DNA of 64,000 nucleotides from Myxocyprinus asiaticus (GCF_019703515.2 NC_059373.1:14118281-14182280); one strand, 5' to 3'. Counted from the first letter of the stretch, positions 1 through 11,489 are shown. Program-made: numbers and translations. Notes: generated by a model from the sequence alone, not told the origin.

Positions 1-299
1 TAAAATCCTTTAACTTTTACTGCACTCAACTCTGCAGTAAACAAGTGTGCCCAGATGACATCTTTGCCGATTTATATGGACTCACCATTACATCTTGGCT
101 TACATCTCCCCTGCCCATTCTCTTTCTAAATTAGAAAGGGGTGTAGATAAAGAGAGAAAGATCGTCACTACTTACACAAAACATGACACACGAGAGAAAA
201 GATACTGACATACTTATCTCCATTGAGCAATGTACCAGAACTACATTTGGGTGGTAAATATTTGATAGTGTGATTCAAGGCAGTATCATGCTGTATTAC
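1..299. other. Left edge, no certain gene
   Basis: The next annexin exon would be expected here on the minus strand. A weak candidate block (about 78-117, followed by gtgagt) does not read convincingly as annexin. Nothing else was recognised. Confidence 0.3.
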
Positions 300-379
300 C
301 TTGAACAAAGCTACAATGTGCTTTGAAAAATCTCCACTAGTTTCACTGATCAAGTCTTTCTCCAAATCCTGCTTATACT
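300..379 (-). pseudogene. Annexin exon 7 (80 bp), intact-looking
   Basis: Bounded by ttacag and gtaata, 80 bp, it reads YKQDLEKDLISETSGDFSKH then IVALFK. The DxxSDTSGDF-type signature of annexin repeat 2 is clear, and both splice sites look good. It is separated from the previous exon by 6.3 kb of repeats. Confidence 0.85.
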
Positions 380-2329
380 CTGTAAGTTCAAAGTGTTGAT
401 ACAATGACATGCTGAAACATTCATACACAAATAGACAGACAGTTACTCATCCTAATAATACGAATTCACTGCTAATAAAAGTTTGCACTTAACCCAAATT
501 TAAAAGTAAGGTAAAATACTTTCTCTTTAAATGGAAAGTAGATGCATATCACAACTTCGGTCTCACAGCCCTCTTCTTTCTGTTATCTGTGAACAGAGGT
601 GGGTAGTAATGCGCCACAGTTACTCTGTTACATTTACTTGAGTAACTTTTTGAAAACAAAATTACTTTTAGAGTAGATTTAAAAGTGGGTACTTTTTACT
701 CTCATTCAAGTAAATTTCTAATGAATTTTTTTAATTTTACTTCTTTACAATGGCCGGCATTCCTGACGTTACATTACTGGGTTTAATTTTAGTTAATGTG
801 TAATTTATTGAGAGATTAATGAATGGGACTTTTACGAGAACAGAAGTTCATACTGCTGCACGCGCTGCCACAGACTGTCACTCAAGTCATCAATGCTGCA
901 GCATCAAACTCTTCAAAGTGAAACACTTTCTTTGCTCTGCACAGTGAAAAAAAGAATAGTTTCATTATGCAATGCCTTCATTTAACACCAAGACAAGCTG
1001 ATATTTCAAGATTAAAATCTCAGCTTCAATTTAAGGCAGCACGCTGAGGTAAGTTTTGGCTCTATTGCTAACACGGGCTTTTCTGTGTAATGTGATGGTC
1101 ATTTTCAGTGTGATAATGTAACTGGGCTCTCATGGCATCAGTTTTTAAGTGTACATTTTTAAATAAGTGCAGCAATATATCAGTGCGCTTTGTCCGCATT
1201 TACTGGAAACTATTGCAGCTTTAACTGTATAAATCCATGTAAACATCCAAATTAAGTGTAAATGCCTTTTGCTCTGCCGTAAATGCCTTTTGCTCTGCCG
1301 TTTGCGTGATTGAAAACTGAAGTGCGAACAGACAGCATTTCTGCGCGTGCACAGCGAGGGGCGTGAGGCACTCGCGTGGGAGATGTGCGGGCGCAAGGCG
1401 ATCGTATGGTGAAATCATTCACTCGTTCACTCATTCACTAATTCCTATATAGTGAATGGCAGTTAGCGCACTATATCTCGGCAGTGAGTGAACGAAATGA
1501 GTGAGTGAATTCGGACACTGACGTAAACACTGAGTGTCAGAGCTCTGGGGCTGTCGCAGAAACAACGTCACAAATGACTTTAAAAAATACTTGGGCCTTA
1601 CTTGTTATTCTTATTAAATAATATATTAATACAATAAATCTTCATTCTGTTTGTCATTTTTAATATATACTTTATGTTAATATAAAGAGTAAGCACATTT
1701 TATCAAATAAAGATTACATTTTAAAACGTAGCTGTATGTTTTGCCTCTCTATATGTTATGCTATCTTAAGTAATGATTTGTCAAAAAGTAATTTGATACA
1801 TTCAGCATGAAATAAAATATTGCAGGAGTGAAGGAAGCAGTAAACTCCCAGCTTGTATGTCTTCACCATGGTGGATTGTGGGCAATTAACCATTGTCGAG
1901 TGTGCATCAAATGTACACTCAAATTTAGAGTGCATTTTGGGTAAAAATGAGTGAACAAAAGTAGGGAACGAGTGGCTCACTCAGAATTCAGACACTCATA
2001 CAAAATGGTGGACACTTGAAATAGTGCACTATATAGTGGATAGGGGGCGATTTCAGACACAGCAAGTGTTCCATGACACTAGGCTGTGTACTCTGCATTT
2101 AAAGAGCAGTGGTACTGCTGTACAGAACTAATGATCTAAATTCTTTCGACACTGAAAACTGTAACTACACTGAAATAAGAATCCACGCAGGACTTTAAAA
2201 GCTATGAAATAGCAAAAGTAGGCATTAATAAAGCATGATCTTGCTTTTGTTTATATTTCAGCGTTATATATAATGTCCTTGTGGGACATTTTTACGTTTT
2301 CACCGTAATAATTACTAGAAGTGTTTCCA

Positions 2330-2926
2330 AACCTCTCTTCTTTCTGCCATCCCATGCCATTCATCTGCTGAACTCAAATTAAGATTTTTAGAAGAATTTC
2401 TCAGCTCTGTAGGTCCATACAATGCAAGTGAATGGGTGGCAACATTTTACAAAATCACTTAAGTCAGCATAAAAGTAATCCATAAGACTCCAGTGGTTAA
2501 ATCAGTATCTTCAGAAGTGATGTGATAGGTGTGCATGAGAAACAGAGAAACAGATTACCTTCGCATCCTTCTTATTGTGTTTTTGGTGATTCACATTCTT
2601 CTCTGCATATCACCCCCTGCTGGGCAGGGAGAAGAATGTCTAGCAAAAAATTACAAATATTGTAATTTTTGTAATCTGTTTCTCACCCACACCTATCATA
2701 TCACTTCTGAAGATATGGATTTAACTACTGGAATCTTATGGATTACTTTTATGCTGCCTTTATGTGCTTTTTGGAGCATCCAAATTTTGGCCTACAGAGC
2801 TAAAATATTCTTCTAAAAATCTTAATTTGTGTTCTGCAGAAGAAAGGAAGTCATACATGTCTGGGATGGCATGAGGGTGAGTAATTGATGAGAGAATTTT
2901 CATTTTTGGGTGAACTATCCCTTTAA
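2330..2926. repeat. Palindromic foldback element, copy A
   Basis: Two arms of about 280 bp are inverted relative to each other. Shared motifs include TTTTTAGAAGAATTTCTCAGC near the outside and TGTGATAGGTGTG / CACACCTATCATA near the centre. The right end is the teleost terminus GGGTGAACTATCCCTTTAA; the left terminus is truncated. It resembles zebrafish Angel-type foldback elements. Confidence 0.8.
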
Positions 2927-3210
2927 AGTGATAGCTCAGCCATAATTTAATATTCTGTCATCATTTCCCTACCCTCATGTTATTCCAAAATATGGAACAT
3001 AAAATATGTTAGACAGAAGGTTAGGGACTGACAGTCTCGGTCACCATTCACTTTCAAAATATGGAGAGAGAAAAAAAACATTCACTGAAAGTAAATAGTG
3101 ACAAACATTATGTCTAATATATCCATATTGTGTTGCATGGAAGAAAGAAAGTCATAAGGGTTTGGAACAACATGATGGTGAATGATGACAGAATTTCCAT
3201 TAATAATAAT
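2921..3210. repeat. Short palindromic MITE
   Basis: It begins AAAGTGATAGCTCAGCC and ends GATGACAGAATTTCCATT, with inverted inner segments (ATTCACTTTCA / TGAAAGTAAAT). It is a relative of the repeats at 58031-58274 and 61864-62186. Confidence 0.6.
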
Positions 3211-3462
3211 AATAATTCTGTAATACATGTTAAATGTGTATTATGTAATGGAATATAGGGGAGTTAACGTCCATTATGTCATTTGTGAAAGTAACGAGTT
3301 ACTCACTACTTGTGTACTCTTTTAATTGGATACTTTCTTACTCTTACTCTTACTCAAGTAATTATTTATGTTAGTGCTTTTACTTCTACTTGAGTGATTC
3401 TTAAAAAAAGTAATTGTACTTTTAATTAAGTACAGTTTTTGGCTACTCTATCCACCCGCCTG

Positions 3463-3987
3463 TGAATGTGTTTGTGTCTGTCTTGTGTTTGAATGCACGA
3501 CTCTGTTGTGTTTTCTGCCTGCCATGAGCTCTGCTTTCCCTGCCTGCTTGTTGCCTCCTCGTTTAGTCCTTGTCGTGTTGGTTGTCTGCACCTGTCCCTC
3601 ACGTATGTTCCTCAATATATTGTGCCCTCTTTCCTCTTGTGTTTGTTGATTTGTTTTGTTAGCAAGTTTGTTTGTTCCTGTCCCCGACTTGTTCCTGTCC
3701 CTGGTTGGACCAAGTTATTTGTCTTTATTCTAGTTTTTGTTTGTTTTCTCTCCCCTGTGAGAGTTTTGTGTTGCCTGTTTGTTTTCTGTTGTTTAAATAA
3801 AAGTTAATTTATTATTCACTTATTCCTGCACTTGGATCCTTCTTCATGCTAAGCATATCATGACAATGCAATGTAAGTTTTGTGAATGGTGATTGAAGCA
3901 AACATTTTGCCTAACACCTCCTTTTTTTGTTGCACAGAAGTAAGAAAGTCATATGGTTTGGAACAACATGAGGTTAACTAAATTACA
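3463..3987. other. Repeat-rich spacer
   Basis: A C/T-rich stretch ending in AATAAAAG and CCTGCACTTGGATCC resembles a dispersed fish repeat also seen near 35.8 kb. Then a half-copy of a foldback arm (about 3870-3985) leads into the DIRS element. A 104-codon open frame here has low-complexity Cys/Leu/Phe composition and is not considered a gene. Confidence 0.4.
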
Positions 3988-6372
3988 GTTCCCTATCTGT
4001 CACTCACTCGACGTTGTGTCGACGTAGTGACACTAGGGGTCACTCTTGGGAGCCTGAGACACCTCTGGTCTTTGATAAAAGGCCAATGAAAATTGGCGAG
4101 TGGTATTTGCATGTCACTCCCCCGGACATACGGGTATAAAAGGAGCTGGTATGCAACCACTCATTCAGATTTTCTCTTCGGAGCCAAATGGTCATGCTCA
4201 CTGAGCTGAATTCCCACGACTGTTCATTCACCTCTGCTGGATCTGATGGCGCATTTCAGCAGCTTCTCCTCCTCTGCACTGGTGCACTGCAAAGAATGCC
4301 CCTGGGCGCTTCGGCAGAAATAAGAGTATATTTCTCTAAAAGAGTATATTTCTCTAAAAGAGCGGCACACACGAAACATCCCACCTTCGGGGATGATTGC
4401 CCAGTCACAGGCTGCTGCGGAAATGATGGACATGCTTTCCCGGGCGGCCGTGAGCATCGGGCTAGAGTGGAACCCTCCGCTCTCCCCCGAACCCCCGCGG
4501 CTCGATGATTGGTTCCTGGGCCCGCTGTGCTGCTCATAGCAGCCACGCCCTGCTCCAGTGCCTTTCTTCCCGGAAGTGCACGAGGAGCTGACAAAATCGT
4601 TGGAGGCACCTTTTACTGCCTGGTCCCGATTTCTCAGTTCCCCTGCCCTCACTACCCTCGATGGCGGGGCGGCCAGGGGCTATACGGCGATTCCCCCGGT
4701 GGATAAGGCGATCGCGGTGCACCTATGCCCACAGAGCATCGCCACCTGGTGCGGATGCCCAAAGCTCCCATCCAAGCCCTGTAGGTTCACGTCGTCCCTG
4801 ATGGCCAAAGCCTACAGTGCTGCTGGACAAGCCGCCTCTGCCCTGCACACCATGGCTCTCCTGCAAGGCGCTAAAAGAACTGCACGAAGGTAGTTCCACC
4901 CCAGATCTGATGCAGGAACTGCGCTCGGCGACCGACCTCGCTCTCCGGGCAACGAAGGTCACGGCGTGGTCTCTCAGGTGGACGATGTCCACATTAGTGG
5001 TCCAGGAATGCCACTTTTGGCTCAACCTGGTTGTGATGGGTGAGGCCTACAAGACACGGTTCCTTGCTGCCCCTATCTCCCAGGCTGGCCTATTCGGCGA
5101 CACTGTCGAGGACTTTGACCAGCAGTTCTCCACGGTGAAGCAGCAGACGGAGGCTATCTGGCATATCCTGCCCCGGCGTGGCTCAAGATCCCGCACCTCA
5201 TCTGCTCATCGCCAAGGGCGTCCCCCTGCGGTGACTGCACCGGCTCCGCCGCAGCCCGCCCCTTTAGCCCAGCCCCGGTGTGGAACCCACTGCAGGAAGC
5301 AGATGCCACCCATCTCATGGCCGGCAGCCAAGAACCCACGAAGGGCTTCAAAACGCCCCTGAGACGGGCGATCCAGGGTCGACGAAACCCACTGCATTGG
5401 AGCTGGTAGCAAGACCACTCCATCCACCGGTGGAGGGCCGGGTAGAGAATCTTTTGTTGCCTTTTCGTTTGATTTCGCCGCATGCCCAAGTGGCTGTGGT
5501 ACCCAACATTTCAGCAAAAGAGCGGTTTCCTCCTTCCCAGGGTCACATACCCGGTGTGCACAGTCGTCATCATGACCACTGGCTTGCGCTTTCCAATCCG
5601 TCGCGATGGCTGGTCCGGACCGTCCGACTTGGCTACGTGATTCAGTTCACCTTGGTGAAGGACGAAAATGCTGCTACCTCCTCTCTCTGGGCGAGGTGTG
5701 GTCTCCGCTGTGTCCTCCCCTTGGGAGGGACACCCAACGACTTGACCTGGTCGGCCCAGTCGGATATTCCCCCTTTTTTTAGGGAGTGGGAAAAAAAGAA
5801 GGGGAAAAGAGGCCATGACTGGGCTAGCCTGTCTCTATCTTTTGGGTAGTCGACTTGTCCCCAAAGGGCTGTTCGACACTCATAACTATGTTGGGGGAGG
5901 TTACGTGTCGGCCTGGTGCGCTGGCTACGAGGCACACAGTTGTCTGCCCGTCACACACCGCCAGATCATGTAACACAGTTCAGCCAGTTGCGGCGTTTTG
6001 TATAGGGACCCCTTGTGTCACTACATCGACACAATGTCGAGTGATTGACAGATAGGGAATGTCACGGTTACTTGCGTAACCTCCGTTCCCTGATGGAGGG
6101 AACGAGACATTGCCAAAACGCTGAACTACCCGCTGAAATGGCCGGACCTTGTCTCAGCTCCTCAGCATAAAACCTGAATGAGTGGTTGCACGCCAGCTCC
6201 TTTTATACCCGTATGTCCGGGGGAGTGGCATGAAAATACCACTCGCCAATTTTCATTGGCCTTTTATCAAAGACCAGAGGTGTCTCGGGCTCCCAAGAGT
6301 GACCCCTAGTGTCACTACATTGACACAACGTCTCGTTACCTCCATCAGGGAACGGAGGTTACGCAAATAACC
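3988..6372 (+). mobile_element. DIRS-like retrotransposon, deletion derivative (copy 1)
   Basis: The left inverted terminal repeat starts GTTCCCTATCTGTC at 3988. The right one ends GGTTACGCAAATAACC at 6372. Both carry the matching promoter region with TATAAAAGG near 4135, mirrored near 6200. An internal complementary region at about 6040-6105 joins the complements of the two outer ends, the circle-junction structure typical of DIRS. Between them only gag-like sequence (about 4390-5850) and the tail of the recombinase region remain. Reverse transcriptase, RNase H and recombinase core are missing. The gag frame is broken into several open frames. It is opposite in orientation to copy 2 at 18912-23776. 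Confidence 0.85.
4390..5850 (+). pseudogene. Degenerate DIRS gag-like region
   Basis: It aligns by eye with the minus-strand gag region of copy 2 through shared motifs such as [14 protein letters not shown] / [14 protein letters not shown] and [10 protein letters not shown]. The longest uninterrupted frame is 4817-5362. Frameshifts split the original frame, so no functional protein is expected. Confidence 0.7.
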
Positions 6373-6665
6373 ATGTCGATATGTCGGAGGAAGATGAACT
6401 GCCATCCTCGTCGCCAGTTTGTTGTGTGGTCGTTAATAATTAAGAGAGAACACACCGAGATAATGGACATGTCTTTACTCAAGCATGGCAGGCATTTTTT
6501 TACACACTTCTTTTTCTCTTCCATACATGTATCCCCACATAATATAACAACTCCCCCTAGTGGGAATTTCTCAATTAGCAGTGTATTTAAGTGAACACGA
6601 CAATAATGTTATTAATTAGATAAAAAAATTTAATCTATTGACAGCCCTATCAATTATTAGAGTAG
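6373..6665. other. Spacer with hAT-type terminus
   Basis: No gene. AT-rich sequence ends at about 6649 in GACAGCCCT, a typical hAT terminus. It directly abuts the annexin pseudo-exon where its splice donor should be. The opposite terminus was not identified. Confidence 0.4.
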
Positions 6666-6756
6666 CTAGATTGTATGCAGCCTTGATGTCAGAGAGCTGC
6701 TGTGGTGTTCTTGTACACAAAATCTCCAAAAGTGTGTCCTCATTTGTACCAGCACC
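6666..6756 (-). pseudogene. Annexin pseudo-exon 6 (91 bp), donor lost
   Basis: It starts after attcag and reads GAGTNEDTLLEILCTRTPQQ and then LSDIKAAYNL. It contains the Ca2+-binding loop G-A-G-T of an annexin repeat. The 91-bp length and split Glu codon fit the next exon at 300-379 exactly, but the exon runs into CTACT rather than a GT donor. Beyond it lies a sequence ending in a hAT-type terminus (GACAGCCCT read on the plus strand, about 6641-6649). Confidence 0.85.
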
Positions 6757-6899
6757 CTGAATACACACAAACACAAAAAGTAAATACATCAACATTGACA
6801 GAAAGGATATCAATCTATAGTTAAATGTATGGCAATATTCACACAACATGTAGTTGCATGCTCATACACTAGCACTTTACTAGAGAATAAATGGCAAAA

Positions 6900-7013
6900 C
6901 TCCATGGCCTTGTGCAAACGATGGGCTTCAAACTGCTCTGGTGTCATCATCAGACCTAACATCAGAGACTGCAGATCACCAGACAGAACGTTCTTTAGAC
7001 TTGCATCCAGTTC
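6900..7013 (-). pseudogene. Annexin pseudo-exon 5 (114 bp), donor lost
   Basis: It starts after tacag and reads ELDASLKNVLSGDLQSLMLG, then MMTPEQFEAHRLHKAME. This is the typical 38-codon annexin exon. The reading frame is open, but the base pair after the expected end (GAG) is TT instead of GT. The only nearby GT, one base earlier, would shift the frame. Confidence 0.85.
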
Positions 7014-7145
7014 CTGTACACACACATATGGATTTCATGCATACAATGCATACAAAATGCATTTCACACCATCAGTGTTTCTTTCATGTTTGTTTTTGAT
7101 AAAATCATATACACACCCTCAAACACATATTTGTTGTACACTTAC

Positions 7146-7211
7146 CTTTTATGTGGAAGTCTTGTAGACTCGGGCCAGAGATTGTAAGTATTCCCACAAG
7201 GGTGTTCAAAT
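7146..7211 (-). pseudogene. Annexin pseudo-exon 4, internally deleted
   Basis: This block is 66 bp where about 95 bp is usual. One frame gives LNTLVGILT, matching the annexin repeat-1 helix. Another frame gives LARVYKTST followed by a stop, matching the end of the same exon. The two halves are out of frame, so a deletion of roughly 29 bp is inferred. A good donor (gtaagt) remains. Confidence 0.65.
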
Positions 7212-7323
7212 CTTAAACAGCCAGTTCATTATATTAAAGATATTGCTGATATTCAATATATTAGAATACTATATTCATTGATGAACCTTCATTTTTGCTT
7301 CATGCACATTCATGCAAATTTAC

Positions 7324-7425
7324 CTTTCTGGTCCAGAGCTGCTTGAAGGTGTGACATGTCTCACTCAGGACGGAAATGTGGAAAGGGGCGAATGGACCCC
7401 AGGTGCCCCACCACATTGTCTTGGA
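7324..7425 (-). pseudogene. Annexin pseudo-exon 3
   Basis: An AG acceptor (ccacag) and GT donor (gtaaat) bound 102 bp. It reads GSIRPFPHFRPE, then TGA, then DMSHLQAALDQK, resembling the stretch of annexin A1/A2 that leads into repeat 1. The TGA is in frame with both flanks. Confidence 0.75.
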
Positions 7426-7665
7426 CTGTGGTATGAGAGGTGGACAAGGGAGAGAAATGGGGGATGAGAGATGGGGAAATAAAGGGAGAATGAGGGAGAA
7501 CAGGAAGACATGTCACACTGCAGAGGGAAAAAAATGGTATGAAGAGAAGTTCTACTCAATAAAATATTTAAACCTATTTTTAAGATTTGTGCATTTTAAT
7601 TAATAACAAAATTCCATCAAATTTAAGTGTGTAATTTTTTAACAAAATTAAATTAATAAAACTTT
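7426..7665. other. Spacer upstream of annexin pseudo-exon 3
   Basis: G/A-rich sequence without a recognisable exon. Annexin exons 1-2 were not found here. Confidence 0.3.
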
Positions 7666-7673
7666 GAATATTT

Positions 7674-8000
7674 GGTCTCACTTTATACTGTCTTTACTTA
7701 CTATGTACTTAAGCATTTGATACAATGTATTTATTATGTACACATTGTATTTACATTTAAAGTACCTGCATTTAATTGCATTTGTAGTTACACTGTTAAC
7801 TTTACCCCAACGCTAAACCTAACACTGACCCTAACCCAACCCTTACCCTAAAACCTAACTCTAACCCTAACCATACTCCTAAACCTACCCGTACCTCAAA
7901 CTCATGAGAACGACATGAAGTTACACAGTAAATACATTGTATCATATGTATTTTAAAGTTAGTACATAGTAGTTAAAGACAACTAATATAAAGTGTGACC
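7674..8000. mobile_element. hAT-like MITE with telomere-like core
   Basis: The left end GGTCTCACTTTATACT and right end AATATAAAGTGTGACC are inverted. An exact 8-bp target duplication GAATATTT lies at 7666-7673 and 8001-8008. The core (about 7815-7895) is a degenerate run of CCTAAC-type units resembling vertebrate telomere repeat. There is no coding capacity. Confidence 0.85.
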
Positions 8001-8294
8001 GAATATTTAATTTAATTTAGTAAAAGATTACTATCCTTAACTAATCCCTATTTATTTTAATAAAATAAAATGTATAAAATTTAAAAATGTTTAGTTTTGT
8101 TTTATTTTATTTTAGTAAAGATTACTCAGTTCAATTTGATGGAATTTTGTTTGAAATTGAAATGCGTAAATCTTAAAAAAAAAAAAAAAATTACAATATA
8201 TTAAAAAAATTAAAAAAAGATTTGCATGTGATTGAGCTTCAACTGAGCAGAATCAGGATCACAACAGCAGTATTATGTGTGAGTGTGATATTGC

Positions 8295-8972
8295 TTAAAG
8301 GAATAGTTCACCCAAAAATTTAAATTCTCTCATCATTTACTCACCCTCACGCCATCCCAGATGTGTATGACTTTCTTCTGCAGAACACAAATGAAGATTT
8401 TAAAAAAAATATCTCATCTCTGTAGGTCCTCACAATGCAAGTGAATGGTGATCAGATCTTTGTAGCTCCAAAAATCACATAAAGGAAATATAAAAGTAAT
8501 CCATATGACTCCAGTGTTTAAATTCATATCTTCTGAAGCGATATGGTAGGTGTGGGTGAGCAACAGAACAATATTTATGTATTTTATTACTCTTAATCTC
8601 CACTTTAACCTTTAGATGTGAAAGTGAAACTAAACAGGCACCTAAACAGAAACTAAACATGTGACTTTCAGATGTAAAAGTGAAAGTGGAGAAAAAAGGA
8701 TTTACATTATCTGTTTCTCACCCACACCTATCATATCGCTTCAGAAGATATGGATTTAAACAGTGGAGTAACATGGATTACTTTTATGTTTCCTTTATGT
8801 GATTTTTGGAGCTACAAATGTCTGTTCACCATTCACTTGCATTGTATGGACCTACAGAGCTGAAATATTCTTCTAAAAATCTTAGTTTGTGTCCTGCACG
8901 AAAAAAGAAAATCATACACATTTTAGTAAATGATGAGAGAATTTTCATTTTTGGATGAATTATCCCTTTAAA
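8295..8972. repeat. Palindromic foldback element, copy B
   Basis: It starts TTAAAGGAATAGTTCACCC and ends GGATGAATTATCCCTTTAA, with two long inverted arms meeting near 8640. Shared internal motifs are CGATATGGTAGGTGTG and CACACCTATCATATCG. Unlike copy A, both termini are present. Confidence 0.85.
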
Positions 8973-9157
8973 CAAGAAGTTAATACAGAGTAACTTACAT
9001 TTCAGTCAAAATGTGGCCAAATTTTTTGAACTTCTCATTCCGCCAATGAAAATAGTTTAAAAAGAAGACAAAGCATCAGCCTACTTTTTTGTGTCACCGA
9101 GCAACACGCAGATGAAAAGCCATGAACACAGATCAGTGGAGTGATACAAACAGTGAA

Positions 9158-9217
<60 letters not shown>

Positions 9218-11240
9218 CCCAAAGTAGAATATCATGCTGTATGACAACTGTTGTGTCACAACTAATATAAGAAAGTGAGTACATGTATTCCAGGAACAGC
9301 AAAATAAGACTGAAATCAAGTCCAAAATAGGTCTAACATGATGTAGTCTACTACACAACTATACCAAGTGACAGTGAAAATGTGCAGATGTACACGCTCA
9401 CCATGTGTTCATGTGTTTCTTTTGATTTATCTTCTGTATCCATGGCAACACCTTAATCAAAGAAAAAGTTAATCAGCTGTATGAAGATTCCTTGAACAAC
9501 ACAACACACTATCTAAAGGCCCGGATAAACAACAAAACTGAGCAACTGAGAATTAAAAGACAAATTAATAAAGATAAAAACTTAGGCGATAGACCGATAA
9601 ATGACAGAGCTTAGGTGTCCCACATTAGCTTATGTCAAAATTACTCTTTACTTATCAAAAGAGAGGAGACCAAATGCTGAATTGTATCATTACAAACAAT
9701 CAAACAGGTGCTGGATAATTCAAATATTGCCATCTTTCTTCTGAAACATCTGAAATGTACTGATGAATGAAAAGTTAAATTAGTGTACCTATTGAAAGTC
9801 TTTGGTGGAAATGTCTGTGCTGGTACCTCTCAGTCACATTTGAGATTGAGTTTATTTTAGTGACCCTTATCCTGCCCTCTTAACCTGAATTCTATGTCTT
9901 AAATTGTTGTTGAAGAATAATTTTGGAAAGATATTACTTACATGAACTATGCCTCTTGACTCTTAAGTCTGAAACTTGTTTTCTTTACTACAATACAAGC
10001 ATCGCAAGAGGTTCTCAGAGTCGCTGTCTGCATGAGGCACAAAATGGCTCAAACAAAACAGTAGCTCTCAATGCCCCAGATCAGATTAGATCAGATATCC
10101 ATCACTGGGTGTGACCTAGAGACTACATGCATACACACTGAGATCTTTCAAAAACTGCAGAACTGGAAGTGCGGGACAGCAATAGTCCCCAGAATCTACC
10201 ATCTTTGACTTAAAAAGATGGCTCTAAAGGAAAGGATAGAGTGGGATTCTTGATATGTTTGGTTTATGTTTTACATTTAAGAAGAACGCACAAGTTCGTT
10301 AATTGATAGGCCCTGAATATGAGCGGTCGTATTTTAAGAAATGTGGGAACTTGTACTTAATGTCAACAGAGACGTCAAGTTGAACTTGGAAGTGACTGTG
10401 TACACATACAAACACATGTCAGATGTAGAAAATATTACTACAAGGATTCACCTCCACTTAAAAGACCAACATTGTCAGGTATTTCACTAGTAGTTTTTCT
10501 ATCAGTGCATCTACATCTCATTACCATTAGTTGAAATGTCTCTATCAGATATTGTCGGAGTCTTTTTACATGTAGTGTACATGCTATTCCTGGATTTACT
10601 GAGTCTCACTGACTGGACCTGATCTCAGTGTAAAGATAAGAGTAAAGTCATACAGACATTTTGTAGTACATCCAGTACAGCTTCCTGAAACTGAACCTGA
10701 ATTGTTGATCGACCTACAGTGCATAATTAAGTAAGCCTTAATCCATGAGAATACTGATTAATATTCTTTTTGAGAAATTATTAACATACAGTGGTCCGAA
10801 CATCTGAGACCACATTGACAATCTGTTACCTCCTTTGTATAAAAGGTCAGATTTCCTTGCTTTCATTGAAGCACACAAGACACTTTTTCTTTTTTCTTCA
10901 AATCTCAAATCAAATACAAGAAATTTTGAAATTCATGTTCATTTTGCAATTCAATTTTCACTAAAATTGTTATGCTGTTAATATAACTTGTAATGAAAAA
11001 AAAAGAAGAATTAAAATGTATTTAATTAAAATAAAATGCAAAATAGAATCATTTTCACTTGTTGTTTCAGACTTTTCCTGTATTATTGCACAAATGAAAA
11101 CAAACTAATATACAATTGTTTTAATATATTATGTACTTTGTTTTATTACAAAATTAAAGCTATTCCCTGTTACATACATTTCACATTGTACCTTGAAAAA
11201 TAAAAGTTACAGAATAAAGTTTCTTTCCAAAAATAACATG
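8973..11240. other. Intergenic stretch
   Basis: No exon was recognised between the annexin remnant and the 3' end of the CRYBG gene. It contains a TA microsatellite at 9161-9212. A possible old Tc1-like terminus (TACAGTGGTCCGAACATC) lies near 10790. Otherwise it is AT-rich sequence without visible structure. Confidence 0.4.
9161..9212. repeat. (TA)n microsatellite
   Basis: An uninterrupted run of about 26 TA units. Confidence 0.97.
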
Positions 11241-11247
11241 GCAATTT

Positions 11248-11253
11248 TTTATT
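11248..11253 (-). terminator. Candidate polyadenylation signal of the CRYBG gene
   Basis: AATAAA on the minus strand about 730 bp after the stop codon. A second AATAAA lies near 11140. No transcript evidence is available, so either or another site may be used. Confidence 0.45.
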
Positions 11254-11489
11254 GACTGTGACATCACACTTTTTGGTATTAAAAACAAAATGACAGACCG
11301 AACCTTTCTTGGAAACCCATCAGCATTAACACCAATAGCAGTAGCAATGGCTATAAACTAATTGTAGACATTAAAGTATACATACCTAATATGTCAAATA
11401 AATGTCAAAGGAAAAATAAACCAATGTTAACCCATTTAAATTAATAGAAATGGAGTCCATATCTGAGCTTTAAAAGTCACTGGCTTCAC

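Larger units (their letters stand above)
594..3458. mobile_element. Composite hAT-like element
   Basis: The left end CAGAGGTGGGTAG and the right end (CTATCCACCCG on the plus strand) are imperfect inverted repeats. The flanks share CTGTGAA, suggesting an 8-bp target duplication with one mismatch. The subterminal sequence is rich in ACTCAAGTA-type motifs, common in teleost hAT-derived repeats. No transposase was seen. Inside are other repeats: a block at about 1420-2060 with CACTATATAGTG motifs, a foldback element at 2330-2926 and a second small palindrome at 2921-3210. Confidence 0.6.
300..7425 (-). pseudogene. Annexin (A1/A2-type) pseudogene, exons 3-7 visible
   Basis: Five blocks in order on the minus strand match consecutive annexin exons. 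They cover the N-terminal junction, the end of repeat 1, a 114-bp exon, a 91-bp exon and an 80-bp exon. These last three sizes are the usual ones for the corresponding annexin exons. Readable protein includes GAGTNEDTLLEILCTRTPQQ and DLEKDLISETSGDFSKH, the latter close to annexin A2. A functional annexin binds acidic phospholipid through Ca2+. Here I see at least four lesions: an in-frame TGA in exon 3, a shortened, frame-broken exon 4, and no GT donor after the 114-bp and 91-bp exons. A 6.3-kb transposon-rich stretch separates the last two blocks. Later exons would lie left of the window. The annexin origin is secure; non-function is inferred. Confidence 0.85.

Noticed and set aside
78..117. 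Annexin exon 8
   Set aside because: Splice-like edges exist, but the reading is not convincingly annexin in any single frame.
3493..3807. 104-codon open frame rich in Cys, Phe and Leu
   Set aside because: Low-complexity C/T-rich repeat; no family motif and no splice context.
7815..7895. Telomere sequence
   Set aside because: Degenerate, short and contained within a MITE with its own target duplication.
9035..9358. Minus-strand frame with Ile-Tyr repeats
   Set aside because: It is only a translation of the (TA)n microsatellite.
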